Assembly: GCA_029775965.1 (NCBI GenBank) | Contig: JARVJU010000006.1 | Span: 25,599-89,598, forward strand | Reading direction: 5' to 3' | Origin: Nitrososphaeria archaeon | Lineage (GTDB): Archaea > Thermoproteota > Nitrososphaeria > Conexivisphaerales > DTJL01 | DNA length: 64,000 nt | Shown here: piece after piece, positions 42,865 to 52,179 of the stretch | How the letters are laid out: the number at the start of each line of letters is the position of its first letter | How positions within the stretch are numbered: the stretch's first letter is position 1 | Program-made: the position numbers and the translations under genes | The notes under the pieces: model-generated | The model's input: the letters and a program-made list of their open reading frames with translations, nothing else | What the model was told of the DNA's origin: nothing | The model's database searches: none

Positions 42865-45702
42865 TTGACTGCTTTTGAAGTACTTTCAGACCGTATAAGA
42901 GCACTGCTGCCCGACTTTGGGATATTTGAACCTACACCTCCTCAAGCTGAGGCTCTACCTCTAGTAGCAAAGGGAGAGAATGTCCTCATAATAGCACAGA
43001 CAGGCTCAGGTAAAACAGAAGCAGCTGTGCTTCCTCTGCTGGATAAGCTTGCTTCTGCCAAAGAAAGACATGGTATCTCTTTGCTGTACATAACACCACT
43101 GAGAGCTCTTAACAGAGATATGATGCGACGTTTGACAGCATGGTGCTCTGCCCTTGGCATAAAAATAGACATCAGGCATGGCGATACACCAAATTCCATA
43201 AGGAATAAGCAATCTGCAAACCCTCCTGACTTCCTGATTACTACGCCTGAAACACTTCAGGCAATACTTCCCGGAAAAAGAATGCGAGATAATCTCAAGC
43301 ATGTTAAGGCTGTTGTAATAGATGAGCTGCACAGTCTGATAGAGAGCAAAAGGGGTGTGCAGTTGATGATCGCTTTAGAAAGGCTCAGGAGAATAGCTGG
43401 TGAATTTCAGATTGTAGCTCTTTCAGCCACTGTAGGCTCTCCTGAACAAGCAGCAAGGTTCTTATTTGGCGAGAGAAGATACAGAATAATCTCCATAGAT
43501 ACCCCTAGAGAATTCAAATTTCTTATAGAATATCCTACGCCAAGTATAGATGATGATATAATATCAGGCAAGGTTGTGGTTGGCCCTGACCTTGCTGCAA
43601 GACTTTCAAGAATAGATGAACTGATAGAAGCATATGACTCTGTACTCATCTTTGTCAACAGCAGGACTCTGGCTGAAATGCTTGGAGAAAAGCTCTGCAG
43701 AATTAGAAATGATGTAGCAGTCCATCATAGTTCACTTCCTAGGGAAGAAAGGGAAAGAGTAGAAAGTCTATTCAAAGAAAAAAGAATAAAGGCTCTGGTC
43801 TGCACGTCAACAATGGAGCTCGGTATAGATATAGGTTCTGTAGACCTTGTGATTCATTATATGTCTCCTAGGCAGGTTACCTCTCTCCTGCAGAGAGTTG
43901 GTCGCTCTGGTCATAGGCTTGGCTTGACGTCTCTAGGAGTCATAATCTGCGTATCAAGTGATGATATAATTGAATCTTCTGCGGCCGTGCAGCTTGCAAA
44001 AAAAGGGATTCTAGAGCAGACACATCCATATACAAAGTGTTTAGATGTGATGGCTCATCAGATAGCTGGATATCTGATGGACTTCGGCTATGCAGAAGCA
44101 GATAGCATATTTAACGAAATCAGAAAGGTAGATGCATACCATACGCTAGAGAGAATCTCTTTTGATAGAACATTGAACTACATGGCAGAGCTGCACAAGC
44201 TGAAGATTGAAGATGCAATAGTTAGAAAGACATCTGCAACAAGAGAATACTATTTCCAGAATCTCTCAATGATACCTGATGAGACAAGATACATAGTAAT
44301 AGACGTAACGACGAACAGCTCTATAGGGATACTTGGAGAGGAATTTGTCCTTCTTAAAGTAAAAGTGGGCTTGCACTTCATACTGAAAGGAAAGATCTGG
44401 CAGGTTGAGAAGATATCAGATGACAGGAAGGTATACGTTACCCCTGTAGAGGACCCCCTAGCAGCCATCCCTGGCTGGGATGGTGAAATGATGCCTGTTC
44501 CGTATGAGCTTGCACAAGAGGCTGGGAGAATAAGAGCCAAAGTGTATGAGCTACTTAAATCCTGCAGCTTTGATGAAGCCCTGGAGCTTATGCATAAACA
44601 TGTTCCTGCAAGCCTTGAAGCAAGAAGAAAGGTTGCTGATGAGATAAGTGAGCATATCAAAACTGGTTCACCCATGGCAACGGATGATACTATAGTCATA
44701 GAAGGGTTTGATAAATTCCTTATAATTCATGCTTGCTTTGGCGAGGCTGTTAACAGAACGTTAGGGTATGTGTTCGAGGAGTTGCTCTCAAGGGATGGTC
44801 TCATCAGGCTGTGGTGGATGGATGGGTATAGAATACTGTTTGAGCTTACTGTAGATACAAAAGAGATGGATATGCAGAGAATGCAAAGCAGGCTGTTTGG
44901 TATTAAACCAGAGGAGTTAGAGGAGATTTATTACGTTGCTGTGCAGAGAAACTTTCCGTTTCCTGAAAGAGTCAAAGTTATAGCTCAGAGGTTCGGTGCT
45001 GTAAAAAGAGGGGCATATATATCCCATCCAAACCTTTGCTCTCTGCCCACAAGGTTCGAAAGGACACCTGTATATGAAGAAGCTCTGCAAGAAACATCTA
45101 GAGACCTTATTGACTTGGCTAGGTGTAAACAGTTGCTCGAATTGATACAGAAGGGAAGAATTCAGGTGAAGATATTCAGATCAGATGAAAGACCAACCCC
45201 TTTTGCATATAATATGCTTTACAGGTATATGGACATGCCTGAGCTTGTGGCCCCAGATTCTCTTAAGAAGTCTTCTTTGCTAAGACTGGCCACAACTATA
45301 AGGAACACATATGTAGCGATGCTCTGCCTTAACTGCGGAGCAAGCTCTGACAGTATGATGATAGGAAAGCTGGAAGAAAGGCCTAGATGCTCAAGATGCT
45401 CTTCCAGCCTTCTGACACCTGTATTCTACAACAATGAGCGAGCTGTAGATATAGTAAAGAGGAAACTGTCAAAAGAACAGCTTGATGCAGATGATCAGAA
45501 AGAGCTATCAAAGATGAGAATGTCTGCAGACTTGGTTCTATCTTACGGAAAAAGAGCTGTTCAGGCATTGGCTGTATATGGTATAGGGCCTCAGACAGCT
45601 GCAAGAATACTAGCTATGATGCACGAAGATGAGGAATCATTCCTGAATGAACTTCTTTCCGCGGAACTAAGATTCATAAAGAACAGGCAATACTGGACGT
45701 AG
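42865..45702 (+). CDS. Lhr-type superfamily 2 helicase
   Basis: A 945-residue archaeal Lhr-like ATP-dependent helicase. RecA domain 1 has AQTGSGKTEAA (Walker A), TPLRAL, TPETLQA and the DELH box; domain 2 has SALS-type motif III LSATVG and GRSGHRLG (motif VI). A winged helix and Lhr core follow. The C-terminus has CLNCG and CSRCSS, which probably bind zinc, then YGIGPQTAARIL, a helix-hairpin-helix. It should translocate 3' to 5' on DNA or RNA in repair. Start is TTG 42865. Confidence 0.88.
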   Translation: MTAFEVLSDRIRALLPDFGIFEPTPPQAEALPLVAKGENVLIIAQTGSGKTEAAVLPLLDKLASAKERHGISLLYITPLRALNRDMMRRLTAWCSALGIKIDIRHGDTPNSIRNKQSANPPDFLITTPETLQAILPGKRMRDNLKHVKAVVIDELHSLIESKRGVQLMIALERLRRIAGEFQIVALSATVGSPEQAARFLFGERRYRIISIDTPREFKFLIEYPTPSIDDDIISGKVVVGPDLAARLSRIDELIEAYDSVLIFVNSRTLAEMLGEKLCRIRNDVAVHHSSLPREERERVESLFKEKRIKALVCTSTMELGIDIGSVDLVIHYMSPRQVTSLLQRVGRSGHRLGLTSLGVIICVSSDDIIESSAAVQLAKKGILEQTHPYTKCLDVMAHQIAGYLMDFGYAEADSIFNEIRKVDAYHTLERISFDRTLNYMAELHKLKIEDAIVRKTSATREYYFQNLSMIPDETRYIVIDVTTNSSIGILGEEFVLLKVKVGLHFILKGKIWQVEKISDDRKVYVTPVEDPLAAIPGWDGEMMPVPYELAQEAGRIRAKVYELLKSCSFDEALELMHKHVPASLEARRKVADEISEHIKTGSPMATDDTIVIEGFDKFLIIHACFGEAVNRTLGYVFEELLSRDGLIRLWWMDGYRILFELTVDTKEMDMQRMQSRLFGIKPEELEEIYYVAVQRNFPFPERVKVIAQRFGAVKRGAYISHPNLCSLPTRFERTPVYEEALQETSRDLIDLARCKQLLELIQKGRIQVKIFRSDERPTPFAYNMLYRYMDMPELVAPDSLKKSSLLRLATTIRNTYVAMLCLNCGASSDSMMIGKLEERPRCSRCSSSLLTPVFYNNERAVDIVKRKLSKEQLDADDQKELSKMRMSADLVLSYGKRAVQALAVYGIGPQTAARILAMMHEDEESFLNELLSAELRFIKNRQYWT

Positions 45703-45827
45703 GAAGATGTATCAGTATTTTGAAAGATGTATATCTCATAGCTATTTATCCTATAAAAAATTATTTATTCTTAATATAGTTTTATAATCGATAAAGCAAA
45801 TAAAAGCAGTATTTTTAAGCCATAGCA

Positions 45828-46055
45828 ATGTCTCTCGAGGAAGCACCTGAACCATCATTGGATGAGATGAAAGGGAGGTTAGAAGTGATAGAATCGGAGT
45901 GGATACTGGCTGCAGACCAAGAACGAAGAAGAAAGCTCAATGCTGAGTTTAAGGCTCTAGCAGATGAGATCAAGCAGAGATTCGGTGAAGAAGGGAAGAA
46001 GGTAGTAGATAGTGTAGTAGCAAAGCATATGGCATTAAGACAGTTCAGGAAATAA
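45828..46055 (+). CDS. Small acidic helical protein
   Basis: A 75-residue charged protein, predicted as two or three helices with no cysteine or membrane segment (AADQERRRKLNAEFKALADEI is a likely coiled coil). I do not recognise it. It has its own AT-rich upstream region with TATA-like stretches and ATG 45828. The DNA is not a shadow of another gene, and codon use matches its neighbours. Confidence 0.55.
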   Translation: MSLEEAPEPSLDEMKGRLEVIESEWILAADQERRRKLNAEFKALADEIKQRFGEEGKKVVDSVVAKHMALRQFRK

Positions 46056-46358
46056 AGTGAATAAATAAAAAGTCCCTCCCTTGCTCATCAGGCTGATTAG
46101 TTACCAGTTTTCGTTGATGATATACTAGCAATTGGATGCAACCAGCTCCTGACACTTTTGTACCCGATTTAATGCATGGGGTTGTCTTCTGAACATTGTT
46201 TCTGTTCTTATCTTTTCTATACTGATAAGAGAAGTCAATCAATAGACCATATATCTTGGCAATTTATCCAATTTGTTCTAGCTATACAGCTAGAAGTGCA
46301 AAATATAACATCTGCTGACAGCATACATTTATAATGGAGTTAGAGCCAAGTTGCCAGT
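46056..46358. other. Gene-free 303-bp region with inverted repeat
   Basis: No coding frame is convincing. It contains one perfect inverted repeat (46276-46295) and a TATA-like TTTATAAT near 46328 that probably drives the DinB gene. Confidence 0.4.
46276..46295. repeat. Perfect 8-bp inverted repeat upstream of the DinB-family gene
   Basis: Arms TTCTAGCT (46276-46283) and AGCTAGAA (46288-46295) flank ATAC. It lies about 30 nt upstream of the probable TATA box of the DinB gene, an ideal position for an operator. Confidence 0.4.
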
Positions 46359-46862
46359 TTGAATAGTTTAGACCTCATCAAGGACTTGTATAAGTATAAT
46401 TCTGATGTGAGAAAGAAGTACATCGAAAGGATATTCAAACTTCCTGCCGATGAGAGATACAAAGATAGAGGGGCATCTTTCCCGTCGCTGGTTGATATAC
46501 TTATGCACATAGTTGACGCATACAGATGGTGGTTCCTGTTCGCTTTAAACGATAAATTGTCAGAGTATAAGAGTTTACGGGGAAAGAAGCTCTACACAAA
46601 GGAAGAATTGGAAGACGAGGAAAGGAAGATAGATTCATACGTTGCAGACTTTGTTTCTCGGCTAAGGGAAGATGAACTGGATAGAGATGTGAAATTCGAG
46701 AATCGTGGAGAAAAAGTTTCCATCAAAATGAGGCACATACTCGTACACCTGATAGAAGAAGAATTACAGCACAGAGGAGAGCTTAACGCACTACTTTGGC
46801 AGATGAATATAGAACCTCCCATAACTGAATACGAAGACTGGAAGGTTTCAAAATCTGATTAG
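46359..46862 (+). CDS. DinB/YfiT-family metal-binding protein
   Basis: A 167-residue four-helix DinB-like protein. The three metal-ligand His are visible: LMHIVDAYRWW in helix 2, then HLIEEELQHRGEL in the last helix. The family includes thiol-dependent hydrolases and transferases of unknown substrate. Start TTG 46359 has no clear ribosome site but lies about 30 nt after a TATA-like element, suggesting a leaderless message. Confidence 0.8.
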   Translation: MNSLDLIKDLYKYNSDVRKKYIERIFKLPADERYKDRGASFPSLVDILMHIVDAYRWWFLFALNDKLSEYKSLRGKKLYTKEELEDEERKIDSYVADFVSRLREDELDRDVKFENRGEKVSIKMRHILVHLIEEELQHRGELNALLWQMNIEPPITEYEDWKVSKSD

Positions 46863-46898
46863 ACCGAATGAATTATCAGCAAATAATGAATTCAACCT

Positions 46899-47252
46899 TC
46901 ACTTTTTCTCTTCTGTCTTGGCCTCCTCTTTCTTTTCTGCTTGCTTCTTTGCTTTCTTCTTTGCCAAGGGTTTCACCTCCATTTTTTCGTTTACTATATG
47001 ATTCTGCTTAAATTTAGGTTTTTCCTTCTTAGTCTTGTAATTGATCTTTAATAACCTAAATATCTCAGAAAGATTTGGTTTTCCTGAAAGAAATGATCAA
47101 TATGCCACACCAATTGCATTTTGGCATACTTCAAACCTTCCATTCTTGCCTACCATGAGTTTACCATGCATGATAATGTCATCAATTGTTTTGATATTGA
47201 TATAGCTACCTTAACCATCCTCATCTATTGCTTCTAACATAAAGTCCTCTTT
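46899..47252 (-). pseudogene. Possible decayed gene or short Lys-rich peptide gene
   Basis: The minus frame from ATG 47230 to TGA 46899 reads as protein-like for about 110 codons but has two in-frame stops: TAA near 47200 and TGA near 47100. Pieces include IKTIDDIIMHGKLMVGK, then SGKPNLSEIFRLLKINY, then a Lys/Glu-rich tail. A perfect GGAGGTGA (46973-46980) sits 5 nt before TTG 46967, from which a 22-residue Lys/Ala/Glu-rich peptide could be made. It follows the small membrane protein at 47268 on the same strand. I cannot name the family. It is either a degraded gene or fortuitous. Confidence 0.35.
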
Positions 47253-47267
47253 ATTCGGACCTGACAA

Positions 47268-47627
47268 TCAAGTAGCTGCATGTAGAGAAGATGTAATCAT
47301 TGCTGCAAACCCAGAAATTAGAAAGATAATTATGAGTGTCAAAGCAAGAGGAATAGCAAACCCTCCCGGGAGTCCAATGATCGAAGCAACAAGAGAAGCT
47401 GAGGCGAACCTGTAACCAGGCTCATAGACAAGCAATGATAGCAGAGCTCCGAAGGAGGCGCTGAGTCCAAACTGAATTAAATTCACCCATCTCCTCTTTA
47501 GGGTAAAAGCTAGAACTCCTGAGGGTATAAAAACGAAGTACCAAAAACCGATTAAGGACATTACAAAACATACTACAATATTGCCTATAATAATTAATGA
47601 GCGTGGAGCCTCATACCAGTTGCTCAT
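47268..47627 (-). CDS. Small polytopic membrane protein
   Basis: A 119-residue protein with about four hydrophobic helices and one basic loop (FTLKRRWVN). No family recognised. It overlaps the 3' end of the penicillin-amidase gene as ATGA, so the two are co-translated. It may assist membrane placement or export of that enzyme. Confidence 0.6.
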   Translation of the reverse strand: MSNWYEAPRSLIIIGNIVVCFVMSLIGFWYFVFIPSGVLAFTLKRRWVNLIQFGLSASFGALLSLLVYEPGYRFASASLVASIIGLPGGFAIPLALTLIIIFLISGFAAMITSSLHAAT

Positions 47628-50200
47628 GGTAAAACACCCTCTACATATTGATAGTAGAAAACAGATGGTATGTCTGTAGGAATTAGAGTATAGTACATTC
47701 CGCTATTCCAGTCACCAACAGTGTTTGCATAATATCTACTGAGTGAATTCTCGTTTATACCTCCCGGATAGATTCCTAGAGATAATAATGGATGGCTAGT
47801 ATCTGTTATCTGTCTCCAACTCGGTCCTTCGGCTGATATCAGTCCGTATGCAGCATTCGGTGTATTGGAATCGCCGCCTGCAGGAAGAGGCTTTGTCGAG
47901 AGAGTCTGCAACCCAAAGAAGCTGGTAGCTAATCTCTTGTGTACAGCCCCCCAATCCCACGAGCTTGAAAACTGCCCTAAGTTAGACTGAAGCTTATGGA
48001 TCGTCTCGTTGAAGGCTAGTATCATCACAGTAGTAGCATTCCTATGCTCACCATTAAGAGGATCGTTGAACCATGAAATGTTAGGATAATTTTGAGTCCA
48101 GTTAGCAAGATCCTCTATCAGAGGACCGTGATATATAGAGTCAGGACCTAGGAAAAATGAGTAATGATACAGTCCTTCTGAAGGTGTTATTCCATAATAA
48201 TCCAACCAAGGAAGAAAAGTGTCGTTGAGGTATGCACCTAGCCAGAAGTAGTATATTGTTGCGGCTGTAGAGTTTATGTTCATATCTCCATTCCATGATA
48301 ACAATGCCCTGTATTCTGGAGTAGAATAGAAATTAGAATGACTTAGTGCATTCAAAAGAACTGGAAGAAAGATGTTGGTGGAATAGTCATGCACTGATAG
48401 TTGAATCTGCTCCATTGTGCTAACAGTGAAATTATTCATAGATGAAAGCATGCTGTAGATCTGGTCTGCTCTGTATCCTGATTCATAATCCCAACCTATA
48501 TAGTAAGGATATCCTCTTGAAACTTGTATCTGATTTGCTGAAAAAACAAATCCGTTCTTAGGGTCATACAGGCTTGGCTGTTGTGATAAAGGAATGAAAC
48601 CTACCCAGTCGTAACTTCCTGTCCCGGGAAGAACACCTCTTGGATTTCCTTTACTGATTATTGGGTAGAGTCCGTATGAAAATATACCAACATTCCCCTG
48701 CCTGTCAGCTACTGCCCAGTTTTGAATCCCAACTTTGAAATGGCTCAGTACGCTACTTGCCTGTAAGACTGTTGTAGAGTAATCAAGGCTTAATATAGCG
48801 CCCAACTCGTCGGAAGGATATAATCCTGTCCAATCTAGCGCTATAGTTCCATTCCATCCCGGAATGATAACTCCGTTTATAGCTCGCTTCACCTGGAAGC
48901 TTACAGCTTTCTCTCCCTTTACAGGAATTGATTCATTTAGAATTTCAAAATTGGTCCAAGCTCCGTCGTGCATGTACTGATCTGGGTTAGAGGGGTTCAG
49001 TAACTCTTTGTAAAAGTAAGTTACCTGTATCATCGCATCGGTCGCCCCCCATGCGATGAATGGGTTGTGGCCAAGGATCACTCCGGGTGCCCCAGGAAAA
49101 CTAACACCCACAACATTTAAGTTCGGAGCAACAAGCTGAAAACCAAGCCAGATTGGTGGCACAGTGATACCTAGGTGAGGGTCATTTGCAAGGAGTGCCC
49201 CGTTGCCGGTAAGGTTTGAACTAACAGCCCAGTTATTGCTGCCAAGATCAACAAAGCTTGGGAGAGTAAATTCTTCTGGAGATAATTCCATCAAAAACCA
49301 AGAGATAGAAGCAAGCATTGCATTCGACTTTGCTTCGTTAGAGCCCTCCATCTGAAATCCTTGGGTGGAAGGTACAGGAGGGTCATCGATCGATGCTGAG
49401 GGAGAGTACAGAGAAAGGTTCTGCAAGTTGCCTTTCTCACTGTATATCGAGGGATTCAGCGACTCTGGCACTATAGGATGCTGCACGGAAGCAGGATATG
49501 CAGGATAGAAAGACTGCAGAATGTTTTCAGGCATTTTCTGGAGAGCATAATTAAAGTAAAGCGGGTTTTCTGACCCGCTGAGCATCCAAGTCAAAAGTTG
49601 CTGAATTGTGTATGTATCTTCCATACGCCATGGCTGTGGCGTGTACTGCAAAAGTTTGAAGAGGAGAGGCATGCTTTCTGGTGTAAGGGAAGAAATGTAA
49701 GCATTCACGCCCTTCGTGTACTCGCTGACTGCTATGTATGCTAAGCTGGTCTTGGATAAATTATCAACTATCTGGCCTGCAACCTGATACATCTCTAACG
49801 ACCTGTAGAACTCATCACTTCCCAACTCGGAGGGTCCGAGTATCTGGGAGAGGTTTCCCTCAGCTGTGCGCCTCATAAGGTCCATCTGTTCAAGTCTGTA
49901 CTTTGCACTCAAGTATCCTTGCTCGTAGTAAACAGCCCACGTTTCGTTGGACGCTATCCTGATGAAACCATTTGGATCTATTAGAACAGTCAAGCTAGCA
50001 ACTCTTCCATTCTGCTTTAAAGTGAAGTTTTGAGGAATAAGACTGATCGAGTTTAGATTTGGTGACCAGATACCGTTCGACGGATTCAAGAAACTACTCA
50101 GCGGGGGGAGCGGTCCAAGGGGAAGTGCTCCTGCAAGTAAAATTACAATCAAGACAAAGGCAGAAACAGATAATATACTCCGCTCACCTTTCAAAGTCAT
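47624..50200 (-). CDS. Penicillin amidase-family (S45) Ntn hydrolase
   Basis: An 858-residue secreted or membrane-anchored precursor. An N-terminal hydrophobic segment (about 10-30) is followed by the alpha chain, then the autocatalytic site SNNWAVS, where Ser becomes the N-terminal nucleophile of the beta chain. ANDPHLGITVPPIW follows it, as in all S45 enzymes. The oxyanion Asn region near WDWGAVHK is in the C-terminal part. S45 enzymes cleave amide bonds of acylated amines (penicillin G, acyl-homoserine lactones). The natural substrate here is unknown. Confidence 0.9.
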   Translation of the reverse strand: MTLKGERSILSVSAFVLIVILLAGALPLGPLPPLSSFLNPSNGIWSPNLNSISLIPQNFTLKQNGRVASLTVLIDPNGFIRIASNETWAVYYEQGYLSAKYRLEQMDLMRRTAEGNLSQILGPSELGSDEFYRSLEMYQVAGQIVDNLSKTSLAYIAVSEYTKGVNAYISSLTPESMPLLFKLLQYTPQPWRMEDTYTIQQLLTWMLSGSENPLYFNYALQKMPENILQSFYPAYPASVQHPIVPESLNPSIYSEKGNLQNLSLYSPSASIDDPPVPSTQGFQMEGSNEAKSNAMLASISWFLMELSPEEFTLPSFVDLGSNNWAVSSNLTGNGALLANDPHLGITVPPIWLGFQLVAPNLNVVGVSFPGAPGVILGHNPFIAWGATDAMIQVTYFYKELLNPSNPDQYMHDGAWTNFEILNESIPVKGEKAVSFQVKRAINGVIIPGWNGTIALDWTGLYPSDELGAILSLDYSTTVLQASSVLSHFKVGIQNWAVADRQGNVGIFSYGLYPIISKGNPRGVLPGTGSYDWVGFIPLSQQPSLYDPKNGFVFSANQIQVSRGYPYYIGWDYESGYRADQIYSMLSSMNNFTVSTMEQIQLSVHDYSTNIFLPVLLNALSHSNFYSTPEYRALLSWNGDMNINSTAATIYYFWLGAYLNDTFLPWLDYYGITPSEGLYHYSFFLGPDSIYHGPLIEDLANWTQNYPNISWFNDPLNGEHRNATTVMILAFNETIHKLQSNLGQFSSSWDWGAVHKRLATSFFGLQTLSTKPLPAGGDSNTPNAAYGLISAEGPSWRQITDTSHPLLSLGIYPGGINENSLSRYYANTVGDWNSGMYYTLIPTDIPSVFYYQYVEGVLP

Positions 50201-50651
50201 TAATGTTCAAGATGCGCAGTAGGCGTTATTTAGCAGTTTCTAAAGTCAACTATCCTAACTAAAGCATAGAACACTCCCTCCCTGAGCTGATGTATGCATA
50301 TCCTCAAGCTTAAATGCAATGGATACATGATACGTATGAGCCGTTTGACAAGAGTTCTTCTGGTGTTAATAATATAATGTAATATAATATAAATCCATTT
50401 GGTTGAGAGACAAATCCCTCAACGCTAAATCAAAGTAGGTATAGCTAATAGCTACACAGATATGCTGCTGCAATTCCTCCCGCTGCTGAAGCATCTAGCT
50501 TCCTTCCTTTTTTTGCTAGAATATACACATAATCGAATTTATGCAAATAAAGGAGTTTTTTAAAGGCGCATGTAAGATTTTAAGTGATCTTTCCTTTCCC
50601 TAACAACTGTAAAAATGAAGCTTAACTACTTGCGTATGTAGAGCCTGCGAT
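50201..50651. other. Gene-free 451-bp region with AT-rich stretch and hairpins
   Basis: No credible coding frame. A very AT-rich segment (about 50366-50394) is followed by two hairpins and a T7 run; these are described as a candidate ncRNA. The last 60 nt include a TATA-like TTAACTAC about 30 nt before the CoA-transferase ATG. Confidence 0.4.
50400..50514 (+). ncRNA. Candidate small RNA or terminator structure
   Basis: A GTTGAG/CTCAAC hairpin (50402-50423) and a GAAGC/GCTTC hairpin (50488-50502) are followed by seven T (50508-50514). Upstream is a TATA-like AT-rich block. No coding gene on the plus strand ends here, so the terminator-like end suggests a short transcript of about 110 nt. No known RNA family is recognised. 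Confidence 0.25.
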
Positions 50652-51689
50652 ATGCTCGAACGGGTAAAGGTGATCGATACAAGCAGGCTTCTGCCAGGAG
50701 GTTTTTGCTCTATGATATTACAGGAGCTGGGGGCTGAGGTGATAAAGGTCGAAGAGCCAGGTGTTGGGGATTATATGAGGCTTGCACCACCTTTTGTTAA
50801 GGGATCGAGTCTTTTTCACAGGATAATTAACAAGAATAAGAAGAGCATAGCTATCAACCTTAAGAAAGATAAAGGAAAAGAAATACTTGGCAGGCTTATC
50901 TCTGATTCTGATATATTCATAGAAGGATTCAGACCTGGTGTTATGAGAAAGTTGGGCTTTTCCTTTGAAGATGTCAAGCTCATTAACGATAGAATTGTTT
51001 ATTGCTCAATATCTGGATTTGGACACAAGAGTAAATTAAGTAGAATCCCTGGTCATGATCTAACATTTGAGGCGTTCAGTGGATTACTCTCATTTAGCAA
51101 CACAATTCCTGCTGTGCAGCTAGCTGATATATCTGCAGGGTTCTACGCTGCTGTTGGGATACTAGCATCTCTTGCTGGAGGGAAAAGAGGAGTGCACATA
51201 GATGTTCCAATAGTTCAGTCTCTTTTTTCAACAATGATATTGCCTCTAGCTTTAGCATTAGCTGATACAAAGGATGAGATGCTTTTGGGGTCAGATTGGT
51301 TCTATAGCTTGTACAGAACATCAGATCAAAAACTTATAGCGATAGCAACTATAGAAGACAAGTTCAGGAAGAATCTCCTCAGACTTCTAGGAGTTGAGGG
51401 CTCAAGGGATGCCCTGGCAAAAATCTTTGCATCTGCCAAGAGAGATGAGTGGATGAAAAGACTTATGAGCAAAGAAGTATGTTTCGCACCTGTCCTTTCT
51501 GTAGATGAGGCGATAAAGATGGGCTACGTAAAGGCAGATAGCATGGGAAATATGCAATTTCCATTAAAGCAGACGATTGAGAAAGGAAGTGCTCCAAGCA
51601 TAGGTGAAAATACAGATGAGATACTTGCTTCTCTTGGCTATAATAGATCAGAGATAAACGAGCTTAAACAAAATGGCGTTGTAGAATGA
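50652..51689 (+). CDS. CaiB/BaiF-type (class III) CoA transferase
   Basis: A 345-residue family III CoA transferase or alpha-methylacyl-CoA racemase. It shows the CoA-binding LGAEVIKVEEPGVGDYMR, the SIAINLKKDKG segment, EGFRPGVM, and the catalytic Asp in PGHDLTFEAFSG. It moves CoA between carboxylic acids or epimerises methyl-branched acyl-CoA. It stands in front of the YgjP peptidase gene (23 nt gap). The acid is not identifiable. Confidence 0.85.
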   Translation: MLERVKVIDTSRLLPGGFCSMILQELGAEVIKVEEPGVGDYMRLAPPFVKGSSLFHRIINKNKKSIAINLKKDKGKEILGRLISDSDIFIEGFRPGVMRKLGFSFEDVKLINDRIVYCSISGFGHKSKLSRIPGHDLTFEAFSGLLSFSNTIPAVQLADISAGFYAAVGILASLAGGKRGVHIDVPIVQSLFSTMILPLALALADTKDEMLLGSDWFYSLYRTSDQKLIAIATIEDKFRKNLLRLLGVEGSRDALAKIFASAKRDEWMKRLMSKEVCFAPVLSVDEAIKMGYVKADSMGNMQFPLKQTIEKGSAPSIGENTDEILASLGYNRSEINELKQNGVVE

Positions 51690-51712
51690 GCTAATGCTAG
51701 AGGATATGCCTA

Positions 51713-52177
51713 ATGCTCTTTCAGGGTAAAGAAGTAAGCATTGTTGTGAGGCAGAGTGAAAGAAGGTATGCTGTGATGCAAGGAGATTGCATATTTATCT
51801 TTTCGCCTGATACCTCTCAGGCTGATAAAATCCTTTATCAGTGGCTTAAAGATAGATGTTCTCTAATGATAAAACAATCTGTCTGGAGAATATCTAGACA
51901 GATGAATATTGAGCCTTCTGCAATACAGATAAGGGATCAAAGGACAAGGTGGGGCAGCTGCTCAAGTAGAGGAGTGCTGAGCTTCAACTTCAGAATTGCA
52001 TTTGCACCTAGGGAAGTGATGGATTACGTTGTAGTGCATGAGCTGGCTCATCTGGTAGAGCGCAATCATTCGAAGAGATTCTGGTCTCTTGTAGCAAAGA
52101 ACTGCAATGGGTATAAGGAGAAAAGAGCGTGGTTAAGAAAGAATGGGAAGTCTTTAACAATTCCGGCGTTTCAATGA
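51713..52177 (+). CDS. YgjP/DUF45-type zinc metallopeptidase
   Basis: A 154-residue single-domain metalloprotein of the M48/WLM group. The zinc site HELAHLVERNHSKRFW holds two His, the Glu and a third His. The RTRWGSCSSRG segment before it is characteristic of YgjP proteins. No membrane helices. Cellular substrate unknown. Confidence 0.85.
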   Translation: MLFQGKEVSIVVRQSERRYAVMQGDCIFIFSPDTSQADKILYQWLKDRCSLMIKQSVWRISRQMNIEPSAIQIRDQRTRWGSCSSRGVLSFNFRIAFAPREVMDYVVVHELAHLVERNHSKRFWSLVAKNCNGYKEKRAWLRKNGKSLTIPAFQ

Positions 52178-52179
52178 GC

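Noticed and set aside
50402..50423. CRISPR-like repeat (GTTGAG hairpin)
   Set aside because: Only one copy exists and there are no spacers or cas genes.
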